The notes below the pieces were generated by a model that did no database searches, had not been told where the DNA came from, and was given only the letters and a program-made list of their open reading frames with translations. A DNA stretch of 64,000 bases from Coffea arabica. Taxonomy: Eukaryota > Streptophyta > Magnoliopsida > Gentianales > Rubiaceae. The position numbers were made by a program, and so were the translations under genes. Position 1 is the stretch's first letter; every line of letters starts with the position of its first letter. Of the stretch, positions 24,844 through 36,823 are shown one piece after another. The stretch lies in the NCBI RefSeq assembly GCF_036785885.1, contig NC_092320.1, positions 15,501,557-15,565,556 on the forward strand, given 5' to 3'.

Positions 24844-27800
24844 ATGGGGTTTGCAAGAGCTCTTGTTGAAACTTCAACTGAGCAAGAAAGCAAACTTTTT
24901 GTTGGAGGAGCTTCTAACTCCATTAACTCTTCTCCTTTCATGGCTTCTTCCAACAAAACCAACAACCACACTGGTCAAATAGTGCTTGACCAACAACAAC
25001 ATCAATCACCAGTGCCATCACAGATTCATCCAAGTCATCATCAGCACCTTCTTCAAGACCATCATGCTCATCATCATCAGCATCATCAGCAGAATATTAA
25101 TCAGATTTCTTTTGGCATGATGCAATCATCTTCATCAGCCATTCCCGGCAATTTCATGTAACCCTTTTCTTGCTCCTAAATTCGTCAGAACCTCAAAAAA
25201 CCCGTTTCTTACTTTTGGCTTTTTCTCTCCGTGTTTCTTTTTCTTTTCTTTTTTTCTTAGAAAATAAATCCCCCCCCCCTTTTTTTTTTTTAATTTTTGT
25301 TGCCTCTAATCATTTCTTGATCTTTTCTCTTTGTCTGGTCTCCTTCTGTCTGGGGTGTGAGCAGAAGCAAGGATACTGGAGCTTATGATTTGGGCGAATT
25401 AGATCAAGCCCTTTTTCTTTACCTGGATGGCCAAGAACCCTCGGCAATTCAAGAGCAAAGACGTGAGCTCCCATCTTTTGTTTTATATGTCTAAAATTTT
25501 TTCCTTAACCTTCAAAATGATCCAGCTCCTTTCATTTCTTTTTAATTTTATGCCTACTCCTTAAAGATTCTCTTGGGGAATACTCTTGGTCATGAGGAAA
25601 GTGTGTTCAGAGATCAAATCTGACTGTACTTTCTTTGACCAGATCCTCTGAGCTGAAAAATTTTCCAGTTTTCAAGAAGCAATGCTGTTTTCTATTACGT
25701 GTCGTTTTGGTTTCAATTGATTTCTTGGGGTTGGACCACGACATGTAACAAACTCTTTGAACTACTACATGATTTTCCTGCAAATTTCTGCTCGTACCTC
25801 TAAAAGGTACAAATCAAAATTGAAAAAAAAAAAATTCCTTTCACTCTCTTTGCTTGCAAAGAGTTCAAAATGCATGACCAATTGCAGCTCTCTTGTCCTT
25901 TCTGACCCTTGTATCGGGATTTCTTCCTTTCTTATCCTATCTTTCCCTGAAATAATTTCCAAAAATTTATCCTCAATTTAATGCTTATGATGCGCGTGCA
26001 GAGAACTCCGGGATGAGGCCTCCAACTCTAAACATTTTCCCTTCTCAGCCCATGCATGTAGACCCCTCATCAGCAAAGGTATCATACCGTTAAAAGATGT
26101 CTCTTTTACTTGTTCTCATCAACTTTGACATTGTATATCTTAATTAATTGGGTTCGCTTGTTAATTAGTTGTTGATACTAATTTTTTGGTAGGCAAGTAC
26201 CGGATTAGTTTCCAATTCTCCATCTAGCAGCGGTTCCAAGAGATCATCTGAGCCGTCCATGGAGTTATCAAACCCCAGAAATGATGTTGCTTCTGCACCT
26301 GAACCAGCAAAAGCTGTAAAGGTGGGACTTAATTAACTAAGTACAGATCGAGCTAGTCAATATACTATCTGATATGCCGGCAAATGATTGATTTGTTAGT
26401 TTCTTGTAGACTCAGATTTTGGGGGGGGTTTCACTTTCATTATTTTAATCTTTCTTTTCATTATTCTTGATTGTCATAATTCTTTTGATTATTGTCGTTG
26501 CAGCGTGAGGGAAACCGCAGAGGTCCAACTTCAAGTTCAGAGCAAGAAGGACCAAAGACACCAGATCCTAAGGTAACCGCTTTCTCTTTTTTGGTGAAAT
26601 CTATCCCTACTTGTCCCCCACTATTTAATATATTGTACCATAGCTGATAGAGTTCTCTATTTATATTTTATTTCTACCACAGACACTGAGGAGGCTTGCT
26701 CAGAATAGGGAGGCAGCCAGGAAAAGCAGACTTAGGAAAAAGGTCAGTCCACTCCAAGATTAGTATGTTTATCCAAAATAAAGGTATACATTTACCACAA
26801 AACTAATCAGTTTTTTTTTTTGCTTGATCTATCACAGGCTTATGTTCAGCAGCTAGAGTCAAGCAGGATCAAACTTACTCAATTAGAACAGGAAATACAA
26901 AGAGCTAGATCTCAAGTAAGAAATACTACAGTTCTCTCTATTAAATGTAGGTATTAGAAGAGTGCATCTTTTATCTTTCTTTCTTGCACTCAATTCACTA
27001 TATAAAATGCTATATTCAAGTGACCCCAGCATTTTTTTAATGTTTTCATTTTTTTTTCCAGGGAATTTACTTTGGTGGAGCTGCTGCCCTTCTAGGCGGT
27101 GACCAATCCATGCCTGCTCCTATGGGCAACATAAGTTCAGGTATATTAGAGCCATATATTTTCATAATTTACTTTGGTAACAGATTTAGTTCAATACATT
27201 TTCTCAGTTGCAGATGCTACCGTCTTCGACATGGAGTATTCACGATGGCTGGAGGAGCATCACCGCCTAATGTGCGAACTTCGAAATGCAGTGCAGGAGC
27301 ACTTACCTGAAAACGAGCTCAGGCTTTTCGTCGACAACTGTTTGGCTCACTATGACGAGGTGATGAATCTCAAAAGCATGATCGCCAAATCTGACGTTTT
27401 TCATCTTGTTTCCGGCATGTGGAAGACTCCTGCTGAGAGATGCTTCATGTGGATGGGAGGTTTTCGCCCATCGGAGCTCATCAAGGTATCTGTATATATG
27501 TATATATATATGCACGAAAACCCTCTTCTCGGAACTAGGTTTTACGTAATAAAAAGTTAATAAAACGAAAAAAGACCATGCAAACCCTAGCTAGAAACCT
27601 TTCATACGGCTAAAAACAAAATGGGCTCGATTTATTTAACTTTTTATGCTTTCTAAAAACAAGTTTTGATTTATTCCGACTTGTTTTATATTCTTGAAAA
27701 ATTGTCTTCGACCCGACAAGGGTTTTAGAGGTAGTGAAGAAAAGGTTAACATTGGTGAGATCGGGGAGGAATATAGTACTAAATAGACATGATGAGATAC

Positions 27801-30772
27801 TTCACAAGGAATGTAAAATGTTGTTTAAGGGCACGGAGCAAGTTGTCGGTGTGATCGTAAAGAGGATCACCATCATGTAATATCAAAGAATGACGAGAAG
27901 GTATCGTGATGCTTTCCTTTGTAAGTTCTTGTTAGGTATTATTCCCAACTCAGCTATAAAGCCCATGTCTGTTACTCACCATTATAATTCCAGTCTTTGT
28001 CTCTCTTTTGCATTAGAAACAAAGATGATGCATACTTGCACGGCTCTTTAGCTATATATTAACAAGGCTTTTCTTCCAGACATGTTATCTTTCTGAGACA
28101 ATTAAACAACAAATTTGTACAAAAAATATTTGGATTATCGTTAATGTATGATGAGGTAATGGTGGTGGATTAACCAATCTTTTTTTTTTTCTTGGCTTGT
28201 TTTAATGTAGATAATAATGAGCCAAATTGAGCCATTGACAGAACAGCAACTCCTGGCAATATGTGGATTACAGCAGTCAACACAGGAAGCTGAAGAAGCC
28301 CTCTCTCAAGGACTTGAAGCTCTTAATCAGTCCCTCTCAGACACCATTGCTTCTGATGCCCTGAGCTGCCCTTCGAACATGGCTAACTACATGGGCCAAA
28401 TGGCTCTAGCCATGAACAAACTCTCCACCCTTGAAGGTTTTGTTAGACAGGTATCCAACATTAAACATTAAACTCCCCCCCCCCCCCCCAACACCCCCAC
28501 CACAAATATAACTGTAACACAATTTTCTATTCAATCACAAACATGCATGCTTATGTATACATGTACTAATTGGTTAATCACATCACGTAACAAGTCATTC
28601 TTCCCTGGAATAAAAAAGGTACACTGAATATAGTGTAGCACATACTTTAGAAAAAATTAATGCATACTAGCTACTAATTACATAGCAAAAGAGGGTACAC
28701 AGCATGCATTTTGAATTGATGACGTTGAAAGTTTTTTTTTGTGGGGTCGTAATCGTAGAGGACAAGAATCTGCCCATTGCTTGGGTTGGGAGACCTGCTC
28801 CGACTGATGACCAACTCTCCTCTTCCCTCCAGCTCATACATGGACTAACAGGAGTAAATATTGTGGCAGGATTATGTACTTAAACCGTAGAATCCCTAGA
28901 GTAACAATACCTTAAGATGGTTTGGGTTAAGGAGGAATCTCGCACGTTGGATTTGAGTAAGTTAAGGTCCACCCCGATGTTACATGCACGGATATGTTTT
29001 AGCTAAAGAGAGCAAGTCATGGTCCCATCTCTCTGGGTCACATCTCACATGGGTGTTGGGGTTTTCTGATCGAACATCCTGCGGTCCACATTGTGTGGGT
29101 ACACTCGAAAGTCTGTGACCGTGACCCTGTCCTTCTGTGAAGTAGTTGCTTCCTCCGGTTTGACACATCAGGCCATCTCTCTATCGAGTCTAAACAACAT
29201 TTCTTTCTTTTTTTTTTTTTTTTTTTTTTTGCAAACAATAATTTTTCTCTATTGAGTCTAGACATAGTTTGTCAAACACACGAACCCAATATTCTTTTCT
29301 AAGAGATTCACCAATTTTTGGAGTAGTATTTGGATGATAAATGAGTGGAAAAGTAATTAAATTGTTTAATTTAAAAGATTGGAAGCTAGTATAAGCTAAG
29401 GAGGCACAACTTTTCAAGTTCGCAGGCCTTCATGCAACTACATGAATTTCTGTAGAAAAAGTGTGGCTGCGGAAATTTATGTGAATGGCGTAGGCTGATT
29501 GCTTAAAGATTAAGATCCCATTTGATGGAGATAAAAATTTTCCCAATATTCCTATGTGATGTCACATGGTCATCATCATTCCTAGCAATCATGTTTGAGA
29601 GAAAAGGACCTGCAGGAAACTTAAGAGTCATTGAATATATTAATCATCTGCTTGATGAAATTCTTTTACTCGTCTGCTAGGCATTAAACTTGGTTTCTGT
29701 TTTGAGTCCATTTCAGGAACTAGTCCAAATTTGCATTGTCATTCTCAAAGTTCACATTTATGGTGTATTTTGTCAGATGAAATGTTTCTTGGTCATGCAC
29801 GTGCAACTAATGATACAGGGACTGCAAAACAGAAAATGAAACGTATTGGGAGACTCTTATAGATTAGAGAAATGGTATACTAAATGTATGTCAACGAAGT
29901 CTAACATTCTAAATCATTTTGAATATTACAACTGATGAAAAGTTTTCTTAGAATGATCCCCATGAAATTTTCTAGTTCTAGAAGGTTAGTGTTTTTCCTT
30001 TTTCTCATTCACATCTCATATTGATTATCACATGGTTCTTACGAACGAACTCTATAGAACAGTATCCTTGCTATTCTTGGTTTCCCATATTATTACCCTT
30101 ACAGCGTTGTTCAGACCAGCTGCAAGATCCCAGTCCCTGTCTAAACTGCTACAGTAAGCAAATGGGGAGAAAAAGAGAGGATTGGTTACACTTTCAAGTG
30201 ATTTTTGAATGTAGCACCAGATCAACTCTGCACTGGTCAAAACAATGGAAGTAAATAAATTCTACATGTCCCAATTTCAACCGGTGTGTTCTGGACCAAT
30301 CAAGAAATTCAAAAGGCGGGGTGGCCGGAAAGATTATGAGGGTCTCTAAAGATTTTCTATACTCATGTCAAATGTTAAGACTTCTGCCCAGTTAAGATTA
30401 CTCCGTTACCAACCCAAGATGCAGATGGAAGATGCCTTCTCTTTTATATTTTTCATCCTCCAAAAGTCAACATACATGCATGAGTACATTTTGTAACTTG
30501 TTGTTGCTGTTACTTAATTTCTATATCGTTTTGTTTTGACAAAAGACAGAAGGAAAAAAAAAAAAGAAAAAGAAAAAGAAAAAGAAGTCGGCTCTAATAT
30601 TCAAGGTGTCTTTCATTTTCAGGCTGATAATCTGAGGCACCAAACAATTCATCGCCTGCATCAGATCCTGACAACCCGTCAAGCTGCAAGGTGTTTTCTG
30701 GCGATAGCCGAGTATTTCCATCGCCTCCGTGCTCTCAGCTCTCTTTGGTTGGCTCGTCCTAGGCAGGAATAA
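24844..30772 (+). CDS. TGA10: TGA-type bZIP transcription factor (TGA9/TGA10 clade), 11 exons
   Basis: The CDS joins 24844-25157, 25365-25462, 26002-26078, 26193-26321, 26504-26572, 26683-26742, 26838-26915, 27062-27140, 27214-27485, 28211-28450 and 30623-30772. It totals 1,566 nt (521 residues); every junction is GT-AG and keeps frame. An in-frame TAG at 24814 supports the start. Order: His/Gln-rich N-terminus (residues about 56-82), a DLGELDQALFLYLDGQ block, basic region RRLAQNREAARKSRLRKK (exon 6), leucine zipper (exon 7), and a DOG1/TGA domain (exons 9-11) ending SSLWLARPRQE. TGA factors bind TGACG motifs; Arabidopsis TGA9/TGA10 act with ROXY glutaredoxins in anther development. The downstream FTIP1-like neighbour matches what I recall of the Arabidopsis TGA10-FTIP1 adjacency, favouring TGA10 over TGA9 or PERIANTHIA. 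The last intron (about 2.2 kb) is unusually long for this gene. Confidence 0.9.
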
Positions 30773-31678
30773 GAAGGGAAGAAAGAAAAAGAAACCCTAG
30801 CTAGTCATCACCCATCTTAGGATGTTCAGCTTTTTATCTGTTTCATGAAAAATATTTAATGTTTCTAAATTTTGTCATTTTCGATAGAGATGTATAGACT
30901 ATAGATAGACAAAATTAAGGTGGCTAGCTAGTTTTTAAATTACAATAGTAGAAGCAAACTCTTTTTGTACCTCGGTGTTTTTCTCTTTCTGTGGTTCGCT
31001 TTTGTCTTTGTTTTCGTCCTTGGTCATGATAATTAAAACTTTAATCATGATTTAGCAGCCATCTCTGACGGAGAAGTGAGAACCAATGATGTTTGGCTTG
31101 AAGAAAATCATGCATGATTAGGGAACAACAGGTGGTTGAGATGGGTTGTTTGATTGCCATATGTTGGAGTGCTTGAGGGCAACCTCTTTGGTCAAGATGG
31201 ACAAAGGGGAGAATAGATCAATGAGGATTAAACTCAAGTACTTGGACTATGGACGTAGAAAAAATATCACATACCACCAATTGCACTTACCCTTGCCTCG
31301 ACTTTGTCTTACCATTGGATTTGGTAGGTTATTACTTGTTCACATGGAACTTAAAAGTCCATTATATATGATCCATTGAAAACTTGTGGATAAAATTCTT
31401 TACAATAATAGTTTCTGGTAATTAATTTGTCGAAGGTTGCGGTAATAATCCAATGATACTTTGATCATTCAGTTTAATTAGGGGCAGTGGCGCATCAAAA
31501 TTTTTTCAATTTGGAAGACTATTAAACTATGTTAAGGAAGCTGGTTAGTTGAAACGAGGTATCTCAGTCATGGATTAGTTAAAACGTTATGAGGAGGGAC
31601 GTACTATCACTTGCAAAATATAGAGAGAATATGGAAACTTCACAGATAGGGTTGGTAGTTGGTAGACTAAATTCAAGG

Positions 31679-31717
<39 letters not shown>

Positions 31718-32691
31718 GAAACATCCACTCTTGTTCACCTCGTATTTTATGATGCCATTTCGTACATCTAGGTTTGTGGGGTGTGCCTGCATACACAAGA
31801 TGATGAAGAAGCAACAATATGGACTTAATTACATTTGTAGAAATTCATCAGGCAAAATAGCTAGCTAGCCTTTTTATTCCTGGGAAAACATGCTCTTTAC
31901 ACAAGATTTTTAAAAGGCAAAACAATTATATGCAGCAAGAAAAATAAAAGCCTTAGAAACTAAATTATTTATTTGAGTATGTATGTATTTGATAGACGAG
32001 ATTTTGTACAAATCTTTAGGAAAGACGCATGCCCAAAACGAATCACAACAATCTTGAGCAGGTCAATTTTTGGTTTTCCATCGGCATTTTGTATTTGGGG
32101 GAATCATCATCAGCATTGGTTAATACAATAAACACGTTAGGTATCAAAATCCATTGAGCTTAATTATAATAGGCTTTGCAGTCAGGCCTAAAAGGAAAGG
32201 TAGACTTGAATCTTGTTCTTGATTTTACCATTTCCAACCTTGCCAACCTAAAAGGAAAAGTGCAGAAATTGAGACAAAACCCTACAACATTTTGGTCGAG
32301 TAAAGAGTATTTATTCATGTGGAATTGTATGCGATTCTCCAGTTAAATTTCCTTTTACCTTTTTCCTAGGCTGGCGAAAGCTTTGTATTGTCTAGGTTGC
32401 CTTTTCTTCGATGTCAATTCAGTATGGTATATGTACCAGAACTTCAAAACCACTTTACTATATTTGAGTAGTATGAAAGCAAAATAAACACATTTTGACG
32501 AAAGAATCATGAGCTTTAGACGTTCCCAAAACTTCTAGAGATAAAGTTCTTTCACACTTCATAATCTTTATAATTTTTTCAGGGAAAGCAATTAAAACTG
32601 TTTCGCTAGAAAGTGGCAATTTCGACTCATCATCTTGCCTTTAATTCAAAGACTACCAAGAAAAGAAATGGCACTATTCTTAGTTAGAGGT
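30773..32691. other. Region between the TGA gene and the foldback element
   Basis: The first few hundred bases are probably the TGA 3' UTR. No coding frame resembles a known family; a compound microsatellite lies at 31679-31718. Confidence 0.45.
31679..31718. repeat. Compound (TC)n(AC)n microsatellite
   Basis: About ten TC units are followed by about ten CA units. Confidence 0.95.
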
Positions 32692-32702
32692 TGGAATTTG
32701 AC

Positions 32703-32912
32703 GGATTGGAATCCTCGGTGACATGTTTTTCTATGCCAATTCAATGCCACCTATAGTATTGCACCAAGTGTCCTGTTATTATTTACACTTTAATTTTCTA
32801 ATAATTCAACTTGGTTTGGTTTAACATAAGTGTAAATAATAACAAGACACTTGGTACAATATTATAGGTGTCATTGGATTGGCATAGAAAACATGTCACC
32901 GAGAATCCCAAG
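32703..32912. mobile_element. Foldback MITE with 11-bp direct flank (Mutator-like)
   Basis: The left arm from 32703 (GGATTGGAATCCTCGGTGAC) and the reverse complement of the right arm ending at 32912 (CTTGGGATTCTCGGTGAC) pair over roughly 100 bases each, sharing TTACACTT next to a short loop. TGGAATTTGAC occurs directly at 32692-32702 and 32913-32923, the likely target duplication. A 9-11 bp duplication with long arms fits non-autonomous Mutator-like elements. No coding frame. Confidence 0.7.
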
Positions 32913-33621
32913 TGGAATTTGACTCCCTTTAAATTTCCCTTCGCCAAAAGTCTATTTATTAGATCAATGTGGTACTGTCATTGGTATTTGCACAACCTCT
33001 ATATTTATATATATATATATATACATACATATATAAAAGATAATCAATAGTAATTTTTTATTTATCCTTTTGATGATTCGACTCTGTAATCTTCGATTAT
33101 TAGTGAAAAATATTTTACTAATTAGACAGTACTTCGTTATCACAATCTATATATATATATCGGAGAAGGTAAAATGGACCATTTGTTACCACAAATGTAG
33201 AGGCGAAATTGGGCATCATAGATATTCGACGCTAGATGTCTCAAAATCGGTTTCCAAAACACTTTGCACATAAAACATATCTACAACAATTTAGCCCCCA
33301 AAAAACAAAAATCGTGTTGAAAAAAAATCTCGATATTTGATTCCAAATCATCATCCTCTCCAACATTACCCATAACCATAACAAAGTGCAAGGTTTTTTT
33401 TGGGCCAAAGCCCAGAAAGTTACGACAAGCAGATCCAATAGAATTACATCTGCAGCGGCCGCTGAGCCCATAACCTTGACACCTTCCAGAAATCCAGCTG
33501 TCGGAGCCATAACTTTTTGCACAAGTGCTCCAGGTACTGGACTAGTTTGTTCCTATATTAGAGCTTCACTTCTGGATCTAGGCAATATGCTATAGCAATA
33601 CAGTTGAATTTATTAAAATCA

Positions 33622-34163
33622 AAGTTTTGAGCCAGGTGCTGCTGGTCAGCTGGTGGTTAATTTCTTGTCCATGCTAGTGGAAGTGTTTGCTTTTCAAATG
33701 GCGAAAGTGTTTCTTACTTTGTCTATATAAAAAATGCTTCTTTATGGTTCTTTGAGGACTATGAGAGATACTACCTCAAAATTATCAAGTAGAGTTCTTA
33801 CGTTTACTGGATTTCTCTTGATCAGTTTAGGTCTCCTTTCCCTTCAGTGTAGGAGTAGAAGTAATTGTAATAGAGAATTTACCAGTGGTGGTGGTTTATT
33901 GATTTTCCTTAACTCGTTTAGGTCTTTCCTCCCTCTAGTATAGGAGTAGAAGTAGTTATATCTATCGTGTCGATCAAAAAAAAAAAAAAAGAGTTTTATG
34001 CCAGGTGTTGGTCGGCTGGTGGTTAATTTCTTATCCATGCTAGTGGAAGTGTTTGCGTTTCAAATGGCATAGTGTTTCTTACTTTCTCTAAACAAAAAAT
34101 GCTTCGGTATGGTTCTTTGAGGATGTCAAGAGATACTACCTCAAAATTATCAAGTAGAGTTCT
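33622..34163. repeat. ~175-bp direct repeats separated by ~190 bp
   Basis: The units at 33622-33798 and 33992-34163 share GCCAGGTG, GGTGGTTAATTTCTT, CATGCTAGTGGAAGTGTTTG and AGATACTACCTCAAAATTAT. Between them a shorter sequence (TTTAGGTCT..GTAGGAGTAGAAGTA) also occurs twice (from about 33826 and 33918), and a run of 15 A residues (33976-33990) precedes the second unit. The pattern suggests a retroposed or repeatedly duplicated non-coding sequence. No family recognised. Confidence 0.65.
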
Positions 34164-34432
34164 CTGTTTCCGGGGACAATATAGTGGGTTCATCTTACTG
34201 CATCCTATTGGATTAAAAAGCTAATTCTACATTAAAACATTGTGTAGAGATGTCCAAATGTTAGATGTGCTTTTTTGATTTGGCTTTTTGTGGCTGTGTC
34301 TTTGAATGTATTAATTTGAAATTCAAATCCTGGATACAGATATATCAATTCATAGAAACTTGGTTGGAGTGACATGACAAACATTTAATTCAAAAAGCAA
34401 ATAGCACATTGCCTGATGCATATGTTTTCTAC

Positions 34433-36823
34433 TTAGAGCATGCTATCAGCTGCAGAGGGCAATCTTCTGAAGAGGTTGCTGGGTATTGAAGGCATCTTGC
34501 TCCTGAATCTTGGGTGACGCAGAAAGTAGAAGCCTGCTAGCAGAGTCACTAGTTTGAAAGGTGTGACATAAAGAATTATTGCTGTGCATAGGCAGAAGAC
34601 TATGAAGAGGCAGGTGGCTCTTGGATCTCTCCAGCTAAGCAGAGCATGAAGCCTCTCCCCTTGAGTTGCCATATCTCCAACTACAGTTTGGATTTTTCCT
34701 GCCACACTACGAAGTCTATCATACCTCATCCTTATAACATCTTGAGGTTTGGATGTGGGAAAAGTGTCAAATTCTTCATCTAGTTCATCTGGATGAACCG
34801 CTTCAGCCCATGAAAGTTTAGTGTCCATATGTGGAGGATGCCTTGGCCTGAATCGGTAATTCCATATTCCAATGAGGAACATGTAAAGAAAAATGGTTGG
34901 AAGGATCAGCTCAGGGTAGCATATCAATATGCAGAATAGGACATGCACTAGAACGGAGGTCACTGGGTTTTTCCAGTGACGAACTTCACCAAGCCATTTA
35001 CTCATGGACACCATGCCTGTGAAGAGGGAAACAATTCTGAAGAAGTTTGCTTTGCTTCTTCTCATGCTCCACATGTGGGAATCTACATCAAGCATGTATT
35101 CCACAACCTCTTTCCTTAATGGAGGCTCAGCTCGTCCGAGCCTGGATGCTACTATGTTCATGGCTTCATATCTCAAACTGTCTAATTGGCTTACAGTGAA
35201 CGGATGCAGATAATGCATTTTTGGCAGTAATGGACGACCATAAAGGTATATCATATGTGTAAGTGATAAGCAGGTAAAGCGAAAGGCAATTTGAAGTTCA
35301 CCCATTTTCTTAACCCCTGATGGTTGCAGAACCAGAAGTGGGTAAGAATGGGTATAAATCCTGTCTGTTTCAAGTGTTGATAGCCTGATTCTCACCTTTC
35401 CAATTCTGGAGTCCCTTCCAGGTCCACCTCCAGCCGCTGGTTTTTCGTTGCCTCCCAAGTGGCAGTTATCAAAAACCCCCAGTGTGATAACTGTACAAGG
35501 GTCATAAACTTCCCAGGTGTATTGTTCATTCCATTTAGGACTGAAGCTTTCAACAATTGTTCTGGTTCTTACCCACTTCTGTCCATATTTAGCTACACAG
35601 TATGCATCTGTTGTTCCTCGACCATCCTTAGTTTTCATTGGTTGTAGCCCTTGTGCACTTAAGATCCCCACTTCTAGGATCCCAACTGGCTGCTTCCATA
35701 ACTGGCGAGCAGTAGGGCGCTGATCACTTATGTACATAGTTGATTCATCTAGTACATGGTAAGCACCTTCAAGACAGGCTCGGATATGAATCCTAGTAGA
35801 GAATTTGTGCTCCTTTCTCCTATCTGCCTCCAGAACTCCGAACCCAAACTTTTCGAGGTTGAACCAGCTAGAATGAACTGGCCGGTGATCTAACCTTCTT
35901 TCAAAGATGTTAAGTGGCAAGCTTTTCCTGCCTACAAGTTCATCTTTCGTTGGGCTTGCTTTGTTTTCAACTGTAAGTACCAGCTGCTCTTCAAAAGGCT
36001 CGGCTGCTACAAAGATTAAGTCTTCATTCCAGAATGGACTAGTTGTCCGAGTTGGACATAGTTTGGTCTTGAGTATCTGGTTTCCAACTTGAGCCTTGAC
36101 AAAAACCTGAGGGAGTTGACTCTTGTCCTGAGATTCAACATCCTGTGCTTCGATTATGTTGACTCTCAAGTACCATAATTTGGGTGAAACATACACCTTT
36201 GATCTGACACTGTATACACCTTCTCCTTGAACTGTAGCAGCATCTGAGTGCCATGATTCTGGGAAAGCTTCATCAGCTTGTGTTCCCATCCAAACTGCAA
36301 GCATAATCTCCCCCTTTACCTTGCTGTCTCCTCGCCGGTGCTCTAGTCTGTACCACTGCGGTGCTAGAGGGCTATCTGGTGGAACCCTCGTGGGCACTTC
36401 ATTCATGTCAAAGACCACCTTCCCTAGATAATCATCTCTTGCTACCATCTCTCGGTCTCTGACAAAAACTTCAAGCATCGAAGACTGAATCTTCTCTTTT
36501 GAGAATGCAAAAACTTGGTTCCATTCAGGGTTCGTCTTCTTCTCAAAACGCTGTGTTTTACCTTTGTAATTCCCGAGTTTCACCTCCACATATGGATCAC
36601 AGCTTCCAGTCACAGGGTTTGTGGGCAAGTCTTTGGCTTTGACCACTCGAACATAAAGGTAATACATCTGTTCGACAAGATCATAAGTGCTTGTGATTCT
36701 TTCACTGCTAATCCACCCTCCACCACCACGTACTCCCCCATGCGGCCATCGTTCCCCAAGCTGGGGTTTTGTGTCCTTGATGTTGTAGTCATCTGGCCGA
36801 GTTGAAGGTGCCTGAGCATGCAT
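34433..36823 (-). CDS. FTIP1: Multiple C2 domain and transmembrane region protein, FTIP1-like
   Basis: An intact, intronless CDS of 796 residues. Three C2 domains begin near residues 54 (YLYVRVVKAKDLP), 215 (LWYLRVNIIEAQD) and 380 (VGILEVGILSAQGL). The C-terminal PRT_C region has two hydrophobic hairpins (about 615-655 and 735-767). The N-terminal LGERWPHGG and Gly-rich run before ISSERITSTYDLVEQM is the FTIP1 signature and is absent from the paralogue at 7002-9329. FTIP1 is an ER-associated protein of phloem companion cells that binds the florigen FT and aids its export to sieve elements. The start is the first ATG of the frame. A CAG acceptor ending at 36956 on this strand would fit a 5' UTR intron, not proven. 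Tail-to-tail with the upstream TGA gene. Confidence 0.93.
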   Translation of the reverse strand: MHAQAPSTRPDDYNIKDTKPQLGERWPHGGVRGGGGWISSERITSTYDLVEQMYYLYVRVVKAKDLPTNPVTGSCDPYVEVKLGNYKGKTQRFEKKTNPEWNQVFAFSKEKIQSSMLEVFVRDREMVARDDYLGKVVFDMNEVPTRVPPDSPLAPQWYRLEHRRGDSKVKGEIMLAVWMGTQADEAFPESWHSDAATVQGEGVYSVRSKVYVSPKLWYLRVNIIEAQDVESQDKSQLPQVFVKAQVGNQILKTKLCPTRTTSPFWNEDLIFVAAEPFEEQLVLTVENKASPTKDELVGRKSLPLNIFERRLDHRPVHSSWFNLEKFGFGVLEADRRKEHKFSTRIHIRACLEGAYHVLDESTMYISDQRPTARQLWKQPVGILEVGILSAQGLQPMKTKDGRGTTDAYCVAKYGQKWVRTRTIVESFSPKWNEQYTWEVYDPCTVITLGVFDNCHLGGNEKPAAGGGPGRDSRIGKVRIRLSTLETDRIYTHSYPLLVLQPSGVKKMGELQIAFRFTCLSLTHMIYLYGRPLLPKMHYLHPFTVSQLDSLRYEAMNIVASRLGRAEPPLRKEVVEYMLDVDSHMWSMRRSKANFFRIVSLFTGMVSMSKWLGEVRHWKNPVTSVLVHVLFCILICYPELILPTIFLYMFLIGIWNYRFRPRHPPHMDTKLSWAEAVHPDELDEEFDTFPTSKPQDVIRMRYDRLRSVAGKIQTVVGDMATQGERLHALLSWRDPRATCLFIVFCLCTAIILYVTPFKLVTLLAGFYFLRHPRFRSKMPSIPSNLFRRLPSAADSML

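Noticed and set aside
25757-25981. Open frames within introns of the TGA gene
   Set aside because: They lie wholly in introns defined by consistent GT-AG junctions and encode low-complexity sequence.
33241-33595. Overlapping open frames on both strands near a GCGGCCGC site
   Set aside because: Neither strand gives a recognisable domain, and plausible splice signals or a gene context are lacking.
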